Assembly (NCBI GenBank): GCA_043228905.1
Contig: JBHGNT010000006.1
Span: forward strand, 10,912,001 to 10,976,000
DNA: 64,000 nucleotides
Direction: 5' to 3'
From: Azolla caroliniana
Taxonomy: Eukaryota; Polypodiophyta
This document shows positions 1-10,753 of the stretch, piece by piece (positions within the stretch are counted from its first letter, which is position 1; the number at the start of each line of letters is the position of its first letter). Below the pieces are notes generated by a model. It worked only from the letters and a program-made list of their open reading frames with translations, was not told the DNA's origin and searched no databases. The translations under genes and the position numbers were made by a program.

Positions 1-54
1 GAATTTTGTGTTTTTGATTCTGCTGTAGTTCACTCATTCCAAGCACGTTGTGAT

Positions 55-300
55 CTACAATTTGGCATATTCTTGACTTTTGTAATGTCTCTCTATACTC
101 TTTGTAGTGCCCATATATCTATAGGTTGAAGTTTGCACACCTATCTCCAAGATTGTAGCCTGATAGGAGGTGGTGGATACAACTCCCAATTCTCTTTTGA
201 ATCTCCTCAATCTCATTCCTTGCATTAAGAGAGAGCCTCCCCACACTTCTAGCTAAGGTCAAAGTGGAACTTAGTTCATTAAACAACACAAATAGTTAAA
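55..300 (-). pseudogene. LINE reverse transcriptase C-terminal remnant
   Basis: The minus-strand frame contains WGGSL followed about 14 residues later by LGVVSTTSYQATILEIG. This matches the layout of the plant LINE region after the RT fingers (VWGG, then LGVK-T-Y--LLE-G), which is also present in the LINE near 52.8 kb. Only about 60 codons are readable and no RT active site is present. It lies downstream of the clathrin light chain gene. The similarity is short, so this is a tentative call. Confidence 0.35.
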
Positions 301-1247
301 ATAGTTCAAATTTTATAAGAGGAGTTTCTCAAGAATGCCAGTCATTTTCCTTTTATTAGCTACCTGCCTGGATGGTTTCTCAAACAGAAACATAGTTGCT
401 TACCTAAGCAGTGGGGTTTGCTAAAAGGTTCTGCAAAAGCTGAAGCAAATTGCAAAGCATTCCCAAACAAAGCCAATAGGAAAGAAATCGTGATACGAAG
501 AAGTGGACTCTGATATTCTTCTATGATGATACTGTTTAATAAAATACATCCAAGCATTGTATGTCTACCTACACTTGGTTAATCAAATTTCCTGCATCAG
601 CATAGATTTTTTTGTCAAACGCAATTTCCAACTTGAAATGCCAACATAGACCACTTCTAAGACAAGCTAGACTGTTAATCAAAAAATTCTGCAGTCTCTT
701 TCACTCAAAAATTCTGTATCATATGTTACCTAGACGTGTTCATTTCTGCAAAACTAACATCTACGTGGGCAATATTATCCCTTGGAACTATACTAAAAAT
801 TCAATTACTATAATTAGTTCACAGAACATAAAACCAATACTCAATCACAATAATAAAGTTCAGAGGACATAAATCCAACACATAGGACTTGAGCATTAAT
901 ACCATGTGAGTTTGATTAAGAAAATGAATATGTTGGGGCACATCTTTGTTCATAAATTAACAGATGTGCTGAGAGGTCCAAGCACCCATCTTTAATGTTC
1001 TTTGAAAAATCTTCCTCGCACATCACACACCCTGTAGTGCTTCTTTCACTAACACTATACTTAAAATGTAACTTATTCTCAACTCACATGCTTCTACTAA
1101 TCTCAGAGAAAACTCTATATCAACCGATTACCCTGGCATGTGCAAGCAATGGAAATGCATTAGTAAAGGAAAAACCATGCAAACAAATTGTCATCATAAA
1201 AATATAAAGAACGAGTGCCAAAGATGGATGGAAATCTATATCCCCAC
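301..1247. other. 3' flank of the clathrin light chain gene, no gene seen
   Basis: AT-rich sequence with short open frames that show no recognisable protein. The part next to 1247 should hold the 3' UTR of the minus-strand gene, but I cannot place the polyadenylation site. Confidence 0.5.
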
Positions 1248-1610
1248 TTAAGCTGACGCAGCAACTGGTACTTCTTGAGATGGAGGAATCGACACTGTCG
1301 ATGCTTGAGCTACCACTGGCTTTGCCTCAGATGCTTCCGTGGTAGGCAGTGGTGGTGGTGTTGTTGGAGGAGGTTTCATATGAGCTGGTGGGTTATGTTT
1401 CAGCTTCACTAACACTTGCCTCATGCGTGAAAGATCAGTTGCTTTCCCTGGTTTAGGTCCATGGTTGATTACCACAGAAGGTTTCTTCTTATCTTTACCA
1501 CGAGACTTTGATTCCATGGAAGGCAACTCATGAGGCACAAGCTCAGCTACTGCCTTCCAATAATGCTTGTCAGCCGTCGCATGAAAATTGGTCAGATTCT
1601 CTACAAATAC
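1248..1610 (-). CDS. CLC: Clathrin light chain exon 3
   Basis: The acceptor AG is at 1612-1611, phase 0, and the stop TAA at 1250-1248. It encodes the end of the coiled coil and the conserved C-terminal tail with [20 protein letters not shown] and [20 protein letters not shown], then a Pro/Thr/Ala-rich end. Confidence 0.9.
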   Translation of the reverse strand, partial: VFVENLTNFHATADKHYWKAVAELVPHELPSMESKSRGKDKKKPSVVINHGPKPGKATDLSRMRQVLVKLKHNPPAHMKPPPTTPPPLPTTEASEAKPVVAQASTVSIPPSQEVPVAASA

Positions 1611-4600
1611 CTGAAAATTTTGCAACCAGTCAAAGACAAGCAAATAATGGCTCATCCTAACAATGAAAATCAGCAAATCAAAGCACATGATCTGAAGTCC
1701 ATAATGAATGAAAGCTTATGTATGGCTACAAGACTATACTAGCAATGGGCCCGGTTCGGTTTGGTTTCTTTGCCTTGAAGCTGAACTGAACCAAACCATT
1801 TATATAAAACAAAAACCAAACCAAACCGTTTATGAAGTTTCAAGCCATTAAACCAAACCATTTAAGAAAAGGTAAACCAAACTATTTAAATCAAAACCGT
1901 TTAAGGAATAAGCACATTTTAGCCAAACTAATTAGAAAATTAAATAAATAAAAATACACTAAATTAAATAAGCATTTATGTTTAATTAAATAAATAAATA
2001 TTAATTAAGCCATTAGATTAAATAAACATTTAAGTTAAGTGAATTAAATCAATAGAAAACATTAATTAAACCATTAAATTACATAAACATTTAAGGGATA
2101 AAAAAAGTTAGCCCAAAAACCTATAAACCTTTAAACCAAACCACTTAAACCTATAAACAGATAAACCCCAGTTTCAGAACCAAACCGAACCGTTTATTAA
2201 TAATTAAAACCAAACCAAACCATTTAATTATTTTGGAACTTATAAACCTTAAACCATGGCTTAACGGTTCGGTTCAGTTTGAGCAAAAACTGGGCCGATT
2301 GCTAGATTATACATACAGGGAAAAACTCTGAAATATATCCAACCTTTCCTTTATTTCCCAAAATGTGCCTTGGTTTTTCCTTATTCCCCCAAATTTCCTT
2401 GAAATACCCCCAATTGAACAAAAATATGTGCTCTTTGAGAAATTCTATTGTCACCTCATCACCTTTTCTCATTACTCATGCACTTATATATCAATTCACC
2501 CACTTTTTCTATATATAATTGTTGAACGTGGCATGAGAGTTGATTAGATTTTCTCAAGCTTCAACTTAAATCAGCAAATCATAAGGCACCCATTGACGTG
2601 CACAAACTATAATTGTTGAACGTGGCATGAGAGTTGGTTAGATTTTCTCAAGCGTCAAACTTAAATCAGCAAATCATAAGGCACCCATTGACGTGCACAA
2701 ACTATTGAAGTCCGTGTGCTGCTAAGATTCTATTTATGTAAGTTGAGGACAAAAAACTGTGTGAGTGATTAAGGGGCCACATATCATATAGGCTAGGGAT
2801 GCATTGGTAAGATTTCCAGGGAATAAGGAGCAAGGGTGACAACAAAGATAATCATCCGACATGATGTCCCAAGAAACCAAGAAAAGATGCATGTATCACT
2901 GGGGATCGATTATAAATCTCAACAATAGACAGCAAATGAAGCTCAGAATGTGCTGCTTAGAAGCTATATGCAATATAAGTTAGGGTAGATCATTGTTCAC
3001 AGTGGCATGAAAATTGCTACATTTCCAGGAATAACTCAAGGGCCATGACCAATCAAGATATGCAAATTATAACACACACCATGCGACCTAAACAATCAGT
3101 GATGCATAATTGTAGCTAAGAGCTGTAAATAATAACCCGGGCACAATAATGGAGCAGTACACATAAGAGGATACATTTTTAACCATTCAGATTTCCAATA
3201 TCATGCTATAGAAGGTAGAAAGGCATAAAAAAAAACCTTTTCTTTGTCACGGTTGTTAATCTTATTTGCCTCACAATTCCTTCTTCGCTTCTCATAGAAC
3301 TCATCCTTGAAGGCATCTGCTGCATCGATGATCTGGGAAAGCTTCTCACGCTCTTGTCTAAATTTCTCCTCTAGATGGATAGCATTCTTACTGCACTCAA
3401 ACAGCCAAAAGATTGCTTATTCTCTTAAGAAGAGCTACTACGGAAATGGTTATTTAAGTGAGACTTCAACATAATTATTTGAGAAAAAAGCAAGCCTAGA
3501 TTTTCCAATCTTCTTCTACTCTTTATTCATATCGTGCAAGGAAATCACATAGAACATTTTCTAAGGGTCACTGGATCAAGTGATATTCAGTAGAGTATGC
3601 ATAAACTTAATCGGGATGTCTTTACAGCTGTTTTTATTAACTTGATGGAGAGAACTTTCTGCAGTTTCCAGCAAACTTGATCAGGAAATTTTCACTTCAT
3701 TCGGAATTACCTTAATCAAGAGACATTTACTGTAATTTCAAATAGCTTAATCAAGAGACATTTACTGTAATTTCAAATAGCTTAATCCAGAGATCTTTGC
3801 TGCAGTTTATATCAACTTAATCAAGCGATATTACCTCTTGCAGATTCCATTAACTTTTATCAAGAAATTGTTACCTCAGTTGACATTAACTTAGAGCGTA
3901 ATCTTTAGTGCAGATTCTATTGGGAGAAATTTAATTCAAAATCCGTTAGATCTACACTGCTACTTCCAGAAACTGGCCCAATAGATCAGTTTCATTACAT
4001 TAATCAGGATATCTTTGCTGCCAGTTTCCATTAACTTAATCAAGAGATCTTACTGCTGATTACATTAAATCTAAAGACATTAGGCTCTGGAAAAATCTAG
4101 CCTTTGATAAAGAATCCATTTCCTGAGTCTTGAACAGGTCTAATCTGAACAGGAAATCATGGAAAGTGAATGGTTAAGCCTAATCTGCTGCAATGTACCT
4201 AGCCTGAGAATACAAGCCAAAAGGATCGAAGTAACTTTAAACTTAACAAATTCCATTTAAATTTAATCAGGAGATAGTTACTGTAGATTCAATGAGTTTA
4301 ATGAGGAGATATGTAGAAGAGTTTCCATTAAATAAATTGAGAGAACTTCACTGTAGTATTTTGTTCTCTTAATCAGAAGATTCATAAAGCAGTTTCCAAC
4401 AATCTAAGTCGAAGGACTAGAGATCCAGTTCCTCCGTCCTCATTGAAAACCTAATCTGAGCTAAAACAAAAAGAAACTAGGTAGCTAAACTTAATCGGAA
4501 TCTGAAACCAAGAAATCTAGATGGCTAAAACTTAACAGCTGGAGATGAGAAAACAAATCTATATGAAGGGACTTTAAACGTTCAGAATGAGAGAGGGAAC

Positions 4601-5243
4601 AGGACATATATATGTATATATAAGGTTACCGTTTCCATTCACGAAGGATGAATCCTTCTTCAGCTTGCATTTCTTCAGGAGGAGGGAGCACCGATCCATT
4701 GAGAGATCCACCAAGATAGGAAGAGGAAGGAGGATATGGAAATGCACCAGAAGAAGAACCAATTTCACCATCAGCAAAAACTTCACCTGCAGCATAACCT
4801 TTACCATTCGATTCCACAGAGAAGCCATGGGCGGGTGGAGAGAACTCAGGCTGAAATGTGGAATCGAAAGGAGAGGGTGAGTCTCCTCCTCCCGTGCTCA
4901 TATCTTCATCAAAGGGGCTTCTGTAAGGAGGAGGAGCTTCTCCTTCTTCTTCTTCATTATTATTATTATTATGATGATGATCAAAACCAGAACGATCTCC
5001 ATAGCTTTGTTCGTGCAGATCTCTGACTTCTTCTCCTCCGTCTTCTTCCTCTCCTTCAGGAGGTGGATACCGACTGTGGCCGCGACGAGGAGAATTGCGG
5101 TGATCTTCTTCTTCCTCCTCTTCTTCATTAAAGTTCTCGAATCTCTGCGATGGAAGCCGAGGGTCGAAGCCAAGGTAGCCATCGCTGTCGAAAGGGCGAG
5201 AAGCCCCTCCAACGTGAAGATCTTCGGTATCGAAGCTGGCCAT
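1248..5243 (-). CDS. CLC: Clathrin light chain, three exons (complete coding region)
   Basis: Light chain subunit of the clathrin triskelion, acting at the coats of trans-Golgi and plasma-membrane vesicles. Exons on the minus strand are 5243-4630, 3390-3237 and 1610-1248, with GT-AG introns. Together they give 1131 bp, 376 residues plus TAA. The N-terminus is acidic and low-complexity (runs of Glu, His and Asn), starts [11 protein letters not shown], and ends in the conserved [20 protein letters not shown] block. Exon 2 encodes the coiled-coil heavy-chain-binding segment ([30 protein letters not shown] in part). Exon 3 carries the plant light-chain tail [31 protein letters not shown] and a Pro-rich end. 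Length and three-exon layout fit plant light chains. No frameshift or stop is seen, so the gene looks functional. It is the only host gene supported here. Confidence 0.93.
1741..2310. mobile_element. Possible MITE-like element in clathrin light chain intron 2
   Basis: Non-coding block rich in AACCAAACC/GGTTTGGTT repeats. The ends are imperfect inverted repeats: CTAGCAATGGGCCCGGTT at the left and the complement of AACTGGGCCGATTGCTAG at the right. Inner GGTTCGGTT and AACCGAACC motifs are also inverted. Flanks read actata and attata, which is not a clean target duplication. Size and ends fit a hAT or similar MITE, but the class is not proven. Confidence 0.5.
2517..2705. repeat. Two-copy 94-bp tandem duplication in intron 2
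   Basis: Copy 1 is 2517-2610 and copy 2 is 2611-2705. They differ by a few substitutions and one inserted base. Both run from AATTGTTGAACGTGGCATG to GACGTGCACAAACTAT. No coding function is seen. Confidence 0.9.
3237..3390 (-). CDS. CLC: Clathrin light chain exon 2
   Basis: 154 bp. The acceptor AG is at 3392-3391 and the donor GT at 3236-3235. The first base completes the split Arg codon, then 51 codons follow. Charged heptad-like sequence forms the central coiled coil that binds the clathrin heavy chain in this family. The exon is too short and too interrupted by introns to show as a long open frame. Confidence 0.9.
3605..4400. repeat. Diverged 35-bp minisatellite in clathrin light chain intron 1
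   Basis: At least eight head-to-tail units between about 3605 and 3890, with further scattered units to about 4400. The loose consensus has CTTAATCAAGAGAT, then TTTACTGCAG, then TTTCCATTAA. Two adjacent units at 3711-3745 and 3746-3780 are identical. The block fills most of intron 1 (3391-4629). Confidence 0.8.
4630..5243 (-). CDS. CLC: Clathrin light chain exon 1
   Basis: Starts at ATG 5243-5241, the first Met of the conserved MASFDTED start. The donor GT is at 4629-4628 and splits an Arg codon (CG|T). It encodes the acidic disordered N-terminal region with a Glu run, a His-Asn run and a Pro-Ser rich stretch, and ends at the LPPPEEM block. Confidence 0.9.
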
Positions 5244-5384
5244 GGCTAGGGTTTGAATGTGAGCGTGCCTGTGTCTGTGTGTCTGTGAATCTGTCTCTGT
5301 CTGCTCTCAGATCTGCCTGTCCGTCATTTCATTTTCATTTCAGTTTTGTTTGGATTAGCTCAATTTGTCGATTTGTTGAGAAAA

Positions 5385-5387
<3 letters not shown>

Positions 5388-5418
<31 letters not shown>
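5388..5418. repeat. GA/CT microsatellite in the 5' leader of the clathrin light chain gene
   Basis: An uninterrupted (GA)n run on the plus strand, so a CT run about 145 bp upstream of the ATG on the gene's strand. CT-rich leaders are common in plant genes. No clear TATA box is seen nearby. Confidence 0.85.
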
Positions 5419-5474
5419 CTTTGGGAAAGTTACTAGTTTGAGGGGTTTTTTTAAGCACGCACGATGAATGGGTC

Positions 5475-5545
5475 CATCCATACGATACCCATACCCATAC
5501 CCATATCCATACCCATACCCATACCCATACGGTATACCCATACAC
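5475..5545. repeat. CCCATA hexanucleotide microsatellite
   Basis: About ten CCCATA units with single changes, followed by further CCATAC motifs to about 5600. It lies just upstream of the clathrin light chain leader. Open frames of repeating Pro-Tyr or Ile-Pro here are artefacts of the repeat. Confidence 0.9.
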
Positions 5546-6321
5546 AAGGTAGTAGCATGTACAACATATATACACGTATATCCATACCCATACGGTATGG
5601 TATATCTATTTGCACCCCAGATCATAATGAGGCCTGGCGAGCGAATTGCGTCCATGGGCGGTACGCGCCGAGGGCGCGTGCAATATGCACGGTCAGATCA
5701 TTATCCAAAAAAATGGTTTGTATCCATTGGATAATTTCTGAATATACTTGCATGATTTCTGAATATACTTGCACTATTATAGAGTGTAATTCCAAATTTT
5801 TCATAATCTAGTATTAGGGTTTGGATTCTTGTGGTTTTTGAATATCATAATTATTTTTATTCTAACTTGCTTGTTGTTCTTAATCCCTAGAACGCACAGT
5901 TAGATACCCAATCCCTGAGTACCCCTTATACAAAGGTTCGTGGTCGAAGAGATGGATTAACTCGGGCCGCAATTAACAAATACTATGAGCCAGATTGTCT
6001 TAGGAATAACTAGCCAGATGGGCTCAATCTGCTATAGAAACACAAAGGAATTCAACCACAGCCGAATCAAGTAAACCACCGATCAGCTCATAATTAACAC
6101 ATTACTTAACAGAATTCAATATAGATATAACAATAAACACAATGGCATTGTATACACAAAACACTTCTATATTAACTCTCAATACATAGCCCCCTTTATG
6201 TACATAGTTCATGCCCCTTTCATAGGTAAGCATGTAAGTTTACAATGCCGAATCGAATCGACACATCCTTTAAGATCATATCTCTAACATTAAGGGTTAT
6301 AACTATTCTTATCTACATCTC
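5546..6321. other. AT-rich intergenic sequence, no gene seen
   Basis: No supported coding sequence. From about 5880 the sequence may be the internal part of a minus-strand copia element whose LTR follows at 6336. A purine-rich AAAGGGGGC motif near 6195 on the minus strand could be a polypurine tract. Neither point is secure. Confidence 0.4.
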
Positions 6322-6335
6322 TTCATATGATACCA
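6322..6335 (-). other. Primer binding site, initiator tRNA-Met type
   Basis: On the minus strand TGGTATCATATG directly follows the end of the LTR at 6336. Its first eight bases match the copia-type TGGTATCAGAGC primer site. Confidence 0.55.
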
Positions 6336-6705
6336 TGTAAAGAATGTGTGCAGAAGCTAAGATAGAACACAACCGGCTCAGTAGGACAACAATAGAGAAA
6401 AAATGGAGATACACAGAACGCAGGAGAGACAGAGAGAGCAAAGGACTCCAAAAGCTTCAATTCAAAAATATGCTCTCTGTACATATGATTGTGCTCAGTG
6501 AGCACTTTTATATAAGTCATCAAAGGACGGGCATAAGTACTGACAAGTACTTCAATGCTCATAAATGAGCTATTGACACTAACTCCTAAAGTTATTCCTA
6601 CCGACTAAACTAGGAGCGTAGGCCTCTAACAGTGCAATAACCAAGATCATTAATCCTAAAATAAAGACATAAATGACACAATCATACTGAAAATACGCAT
6701 TACCA
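6336..6705 (-). mobile_element. Copia LTR, related to the Copia-2 LTR
   Basis: 370 bp running TGGTA...TTTACA on the minus strand, so it has TG/CA ends, with a primer site on its inner side. It is alignable with 53889-54264 over the TGTGTG-GAAGC start, the GAGAGACAGAGAGAG tract and the CTTTTATATAAG TATA region. The partner LTR is not found in this window. It appears to sit inside the G1 LTR. Confidence 0.65.
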
Positions 6706-7027
6706 CCCATCCGCCCCCGCGCTAGAGTCGACAACGCAAGCGAGGAATCTCGATCTGTCCCATTCTAGCCAGGAACTCCGTGTCAGGACCTTGGTAGACA
6801 ACTAGTCCACATTAAAGAGAACTTCGTCAGAACCACTCACGGGGCTCCCCCTGACTAAGGAGAGTATGCCCTATTTATAGGACCTAGGCCATGTAATGAC
6901 ATCTACCTGACCAATCATGTGTGGGGTACCCAATGACACACATTAGATCAGTCCAATAAAGCCGACGACTCAGATATTACAGTATGATAGCCCCCAAATA
7001 AGCACGTCTAAACCAATGAACTTTACA
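6706..7027 (-). mobile_element. Part of the 3' LTR of gypsy element G1
   Basis: It lies immediately beyond the G1 stop codon and a polypurine tract (7028-7042, AAAGGGGGGGAG on the minus strand). The LTR would start TGTAAAGTTC at 7027. A TATA-like CCTATAAATAGGGC is present near 6870-6885. The far end is lost or interrupted by the copia LTR at 6336-6705. Confidence 0.55.
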
Positions 7028-7043
7028 TACTCCCCCCCTTTGT

Positions 7044-7384
7044 TTAATTGCACTCTTGCAATGGGAAGTTAGGAAAATGTTTGCGTAATGTCTCTTCAGT
7101 TTCCCATGTGCTGTCTTCTTCCAATCTATCCTTCCACTTAACCTTATAGCGATGAACAACCTTTGACCTTAGGTTTCTCGACCTATGATCAATGATTTTC
7201 TCAGGTTCATATGGAGCAAAATGATCATCCTCCAATGTCGTTAAATTAGACGGTGATACAACATTATCATCATAACCAATCGCCTCCTTTAATCAACTCA
7301 CGTGGAATATGGGATGAACCATAACGTTGGAAGGCAAATCCAAACGATAAGCATTGGGACCTATACATTTTAAAATTTTATATG
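7044..7384 (-). pseudogene. G1 gypsy integrase C-terminus with chromodomain
   Basis: The end of a Ty3/gypsy pol. The frame has a chromodomain-like HRYKVKWKDRLEEDSTWETE and stops at 7044. The upstream part reads the usual gypsy GPNAYRLDLP-V-HP-FHVS block with a break near 7290. The reading frame is cut at 7389, where Copia-1 is inserted, and continues at 11945. A C-terminal chromodomain marks G1 as a chromovirus. Confidence 0.75.
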
Positions 7385-7389
7385 GTCCA

Positions 7390-7835
7390 TGTTAAGAATT
7401 ATGTAAGTAATTAAACAAGGGTTAATTAGTACCTAATTATGTGATTAGTTGATCAGCGCAGAAGATTAAGTGATATGTGTGTGAGAGGAAGAGAGAGACA
7501 GACAGAGACAGAGAGATACACTTATGAACAACACAAGGTGGGGATGAGTAAGTATATTAAATTAGCATTATCATCATCAAATACAAAAATACCTACAATG
7601 AGGTATATATAGATCTCATGTGCAAGGGTGCACATGTGTGAGGAGAATATAGGTACAACCGTGTAAGTCCTATATTAAATGACCTTGGGAGTGGAGGATC
7701 TAGAATATCCTACTTAAGTACAAGGTCCTATTTAAGTCGTTATAGTCAACATTTCTAACTCGATTCTATCTAGGTAACTACGAAGTTACATGTTTGACTA
7801 ACTAACTAAACTAAGTTGAGCTTGATCTCTCAACA
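7390..7835 (-). repeat. Copia-1 3' LTR
   Basis: 446 bp, very close to the right LTR at 11483-11939. It is followed at 7836 by the polypurine tract (GAGGGGGTG on the minus strand). It contains a GA-rich stretch near 7480-7520. Confidence 0.9.
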
Positions 7836-7961
7836 CACCCCCTCAAGCTCAAGTACGTGGCATCTGATGTCCGCTTTGGCTTTCGACGTTTGGATCTTCA
7901 ATTCGGTTGAATTGGCTTTGGCTTTGGATGACCAGTATTGTTTCTTTCGGCGTCGACGTTT

Positions 7962-8600
7962 TTATGGCAGTTTCGGTTCCTCCCTCTCAACCCGGTGACG
8001 AAGGCTTGTAGTGTCTGTGTGAAGGTTGACTACTTCCACCCATCGTGGGTTACGAGCCGCTTCGGTGGAGCTTTTGGGCTCTTCTTCGGCCGCTACCTTC
8101 ATCGCAAAGGCATAGTGATGGGCCATGTACTCGTTGTAGCCGTGCCGAGTGACAGGGTTCTTAGCTCTAGATGAGCATCGAAGTTTTTCACTCGCCGATG
8201 TGAGCGCCTTCTTTACTCCGGGTGTCCGCATGATGGGTACACCGAACTCACTGTCTAGTGAGGGAGCTAACACATCCGAATCACGGTCGTCGGGGTGATC
8301 GACTTCGTATTCGGGCATCTTACCTTTGCCTTTGTCCAAGTTTGTACTTGGCCGCGACGTGCTTGGGTCGCGTGGGGGCTCTTGTGGCCCATTAGGCCTT
8401 GCCATAATCAGACTTTCTTCGAACATGTGTTTGAAGCAATCTCCATCTTCTACCTCTTGTTCGGCGGATTCCGGGTCGAGCGGAGTCGGAGTCGAAGTTG
8501 TCTCTAGTGCGTACCAGGATGCGGACTCGTCGAAGACTACATCTCGACTTACCTGAACCGCTCAGGTAGAATGGTTGTAGCACTTATATGCCTTCTTCTT
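7962..8600 (-). pseudogene. Copia-1 integrase tail and linker before the lost RT
   Basis: The minus frame reads GYSSKKKAYKCYNHST and then a Ser/Pro/Glu-rich linker ending SSRAKNPVTRHGYNEYMAHH and RNPRWVEV, the usual copia sequence just before the reverse transcriptase. No RT motif follows before the polypurine tract near 7836-7850, so about 1.5 kb of RT-RNase H is deleted. A frame change lies near 8560. Confidence 0.75.
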
Positions 8601-8605
8601 GGACG

Positions 8606-9113
8606 TGTTATATGTTTTAGGGCTAGGGTTAAGGAAGATGATAATCATGATAAAGATAGACATGGTGGTTATGATGATGATGGAGAGTATGGAATTGATG
8701 GCGAGAGAGATCATGTGCATTGAGAAGCATTGCGGGGTGGGGGGTGGTGCCTAGAATGGCTCCACCCCCCTCCCAAGGGGGTTCAACGTTAAGGGGAGGG
8801 AAGAGAGAGAGAGAGAGATGAAAAGAGAGATAGATAGAGAGAAATGATTCATCCTTCATTCATTCCCCATAAGGGGGTTAAATAGTACAAGAGGGGGTAG
8901 ATACAAAGGGGTGTAAGCCCCATAGAGCATTCATACTGGACACTCACTCACACCTCATCGTATCCCTCCACATGCACACACGTGTGCATGTGTTCACATA
9001 CATATCAACTCACAATTACATTTATGTTCCCTACACATATACAACATCATCATGATAATATTCGACCCTCGCTCATCACACTTGACTCTCCATACAACTC
9101 GTACGGGGTAACA
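8606..9113 (-). mobile_element. Solo LTR inserted in Copia-1 integrase
   Basis: 508 bp, TGTTACCCCG...CATATAACA on the minus strand. The 5-bp target duplication ggacg lies at 8601-8605 and 9114-9118. It is homologous to the right LTR of element C (17507-17911), sharing the AACGTTGAACCCCCTTGGGAGG block and the CACCCCGCAATGCTTCTCAATG block. The integrase frame of Copia-1 resumes exactly across it. No internal sequence, so it arose by LTR-LTR recombination. Confidence 0.88.
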
Positions 9114-9118
9114 GGACG

Positions 9119-9980
9119 AGTATCCTATGAGGATACATTCCTCCGACTTCGCGTCGGGCTTATGTCGTTCGTTCAGGATGCGTACATTCGCAATGCTTCT
9201 GAACACCTTGAGGTGCAACATGATCGGCTTCCTTTTGACAAGGAGCTCGTATGGAGTTAGCTCATGCACTCGATTAGTGGTGCACTGGTTCATGACATAG
9301 ACGGTCGTAGATGCTGCTTCGGCCCAATAGAAATTCGGCATGTGCTTCTCATGCATCATGGCGCGCGCTACCTCAAGTATTTGCCGATTCTTCCTTTCGG
9401 CGACTCCATTTTGTTGGGGTGTGTGTCAGCATGAGAATTCTCTACGAATGACTTCACTTTGGAGGTAGGAGGTGAATTCATCAGAGAAGTACTCCTTGCC
9501 TCCATCCGATCGTAGGCATCGAATGTGCCGACTGATTTCTTTTTCGACTTGGGCCTTGAGCTTTTGGAAGTAGGAGAGCACTTCGCTTTTCTTCTTCATC
9601 GGGTAGATCCACGTGTAGCGCAAGTAGTTGTCGATCAAGGTTACGTAGTATCGGCATCTGCTGATCGTCAGCGTTTGAGCCGGTCCCCATACATCCAAGT
9701 GTATGATGTTGAGGAGGCCTTTGCTTGTGGAGCTCTCCTTTGGGAATGGGAGCCGATGTTGTTTGCCGAGTTGACACGCTTCGCATACTCAGTTGACTCG
9801 TTTCGACTCGAATGTCGGAAGTCTGATGACGACTCCCTTGGTTTGCATTGCTTGAAACCGTTGGAGGTTTATGTGGCCGATTCTCTTGTGCCACAACTCG
9901 ATGCTTGTCTCGGTTTTCAGACCTTTAGCGTACATTGCCGATTTCACCTCGTTCGAATCGAGGATGCACATTCGACCATC
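9119..9980 (-). pseudogene. Copia-1 integrase
   Basis: The GAG-pre-integrase block LWHKRIGHINLQRFQ is at about 9850-9930. The catalytic core follows with MDVWGPAQT, YYVTLIDNYLRYTWIYPMK and LRSDGGKEYFSDEF, and then the tail PYELLVKRKP and ECILIGYSS. Two frames are needed, so it is frameshifted. The solo LTR cuts it after GYSS. Confidence 0.82.
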
Positions 9981-10001
9981 TCTCCGCCCCTTTGCTATGA
10001 G

Positions 10002-10711
10002 TCAACCATCTTTCTCGATGAAACAACCTTTGTTGTTGAAGCGGACTTCTATTCCTTGCTCCACGATTTGGCCTACCGAGACCAAATTCTTCGTTATCGT
10101 GGGCACATGCAAGACTTTCTTGATGCAATTGTTCTTGCCACCGTTGCCAAATGGAATGTTGCCGATGTGCCGAATGGGATGCATGGTGTCGTCTCCCGTC
10201 TCTATGTAGCCGTGTTGATCCGGTGTACGCAGTCATTGAACCACTCCTTGTGGGATGTCATGTGATGTGAGGCGCTGGAATCGACGAACCACACGTCTTC
10301 CAAATTGGAGGTGCTTGCAGAGTTGGAGGCCGTCATAGAGTTCGCTCTATGCCTCATTACGAACATTCCGCCACGGTCGCCGTAGTCGGAATTTGGGGCG
10401 TAATTCGTGAACATTCCTCTACGATTGTCGTAGTTGGAGTTCGATGCGTAGTTTGTGAGTTGTCGACTTGTTGAAGCCGACTCACTTCTCTTTTTCCGAC
10501 ACTCCCCCTCGTAGTGGGTGACTTTGCCGCAATAATTGCAAGTTGCGGGCCTCGTTTGCCGGCCATGCTCAGTGTGAAAGCTCCCCCTTCTTCCAAAGGT
10601 TCCTTGATGGCTTCCGTGAAGGTTTGAGTTCCCTTTGTGTGATGGGTCGAATTGACCTCTTCTACCGCCGTGACCTCCTCCTCGGCCACCATCCGAATTC
10701 GAGAAGAACAT
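10002..10711 (-). pseudogene. Copia-1 gag zinc knuckle and protease
   Basis: CNYCGKVTHYEGEC is a CX2CX4HX4C zinc knuckle of the nucleocapsid. Downstream, WFVDSSASHHMT is the copia protease active site, with Ser in place of the usual Gly (DSSAS for DSGAS). KNLVSVGQ is the conserved protease end. The active-site change and frame breaks point to an inactive protein. Confidence 0.8.
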
Positions 10712-10753
10712 TTGTCCGTCTGACGTCTTGCTTTTGGTCCGGACGTGGTTCTC

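Noticed and set aside
4574-5467. Several open frames on both strands over clathrin exon 1
   Set aside because: They are shadows of the low-complexity exon 1, which alone has splice-consistent conserved sequence.
5335-5811. Open frames of repeated Pro-Tyr, Ile-Pro or Gly-Tyr
   Set aside because: They are translations of the CCCATA and GA microsatellites, with no start context or family.
9525-10265. 246-codon plus-strand frame in Copia-1
   Set aside because: It is antisense to clear copia integrase and protease motifs.
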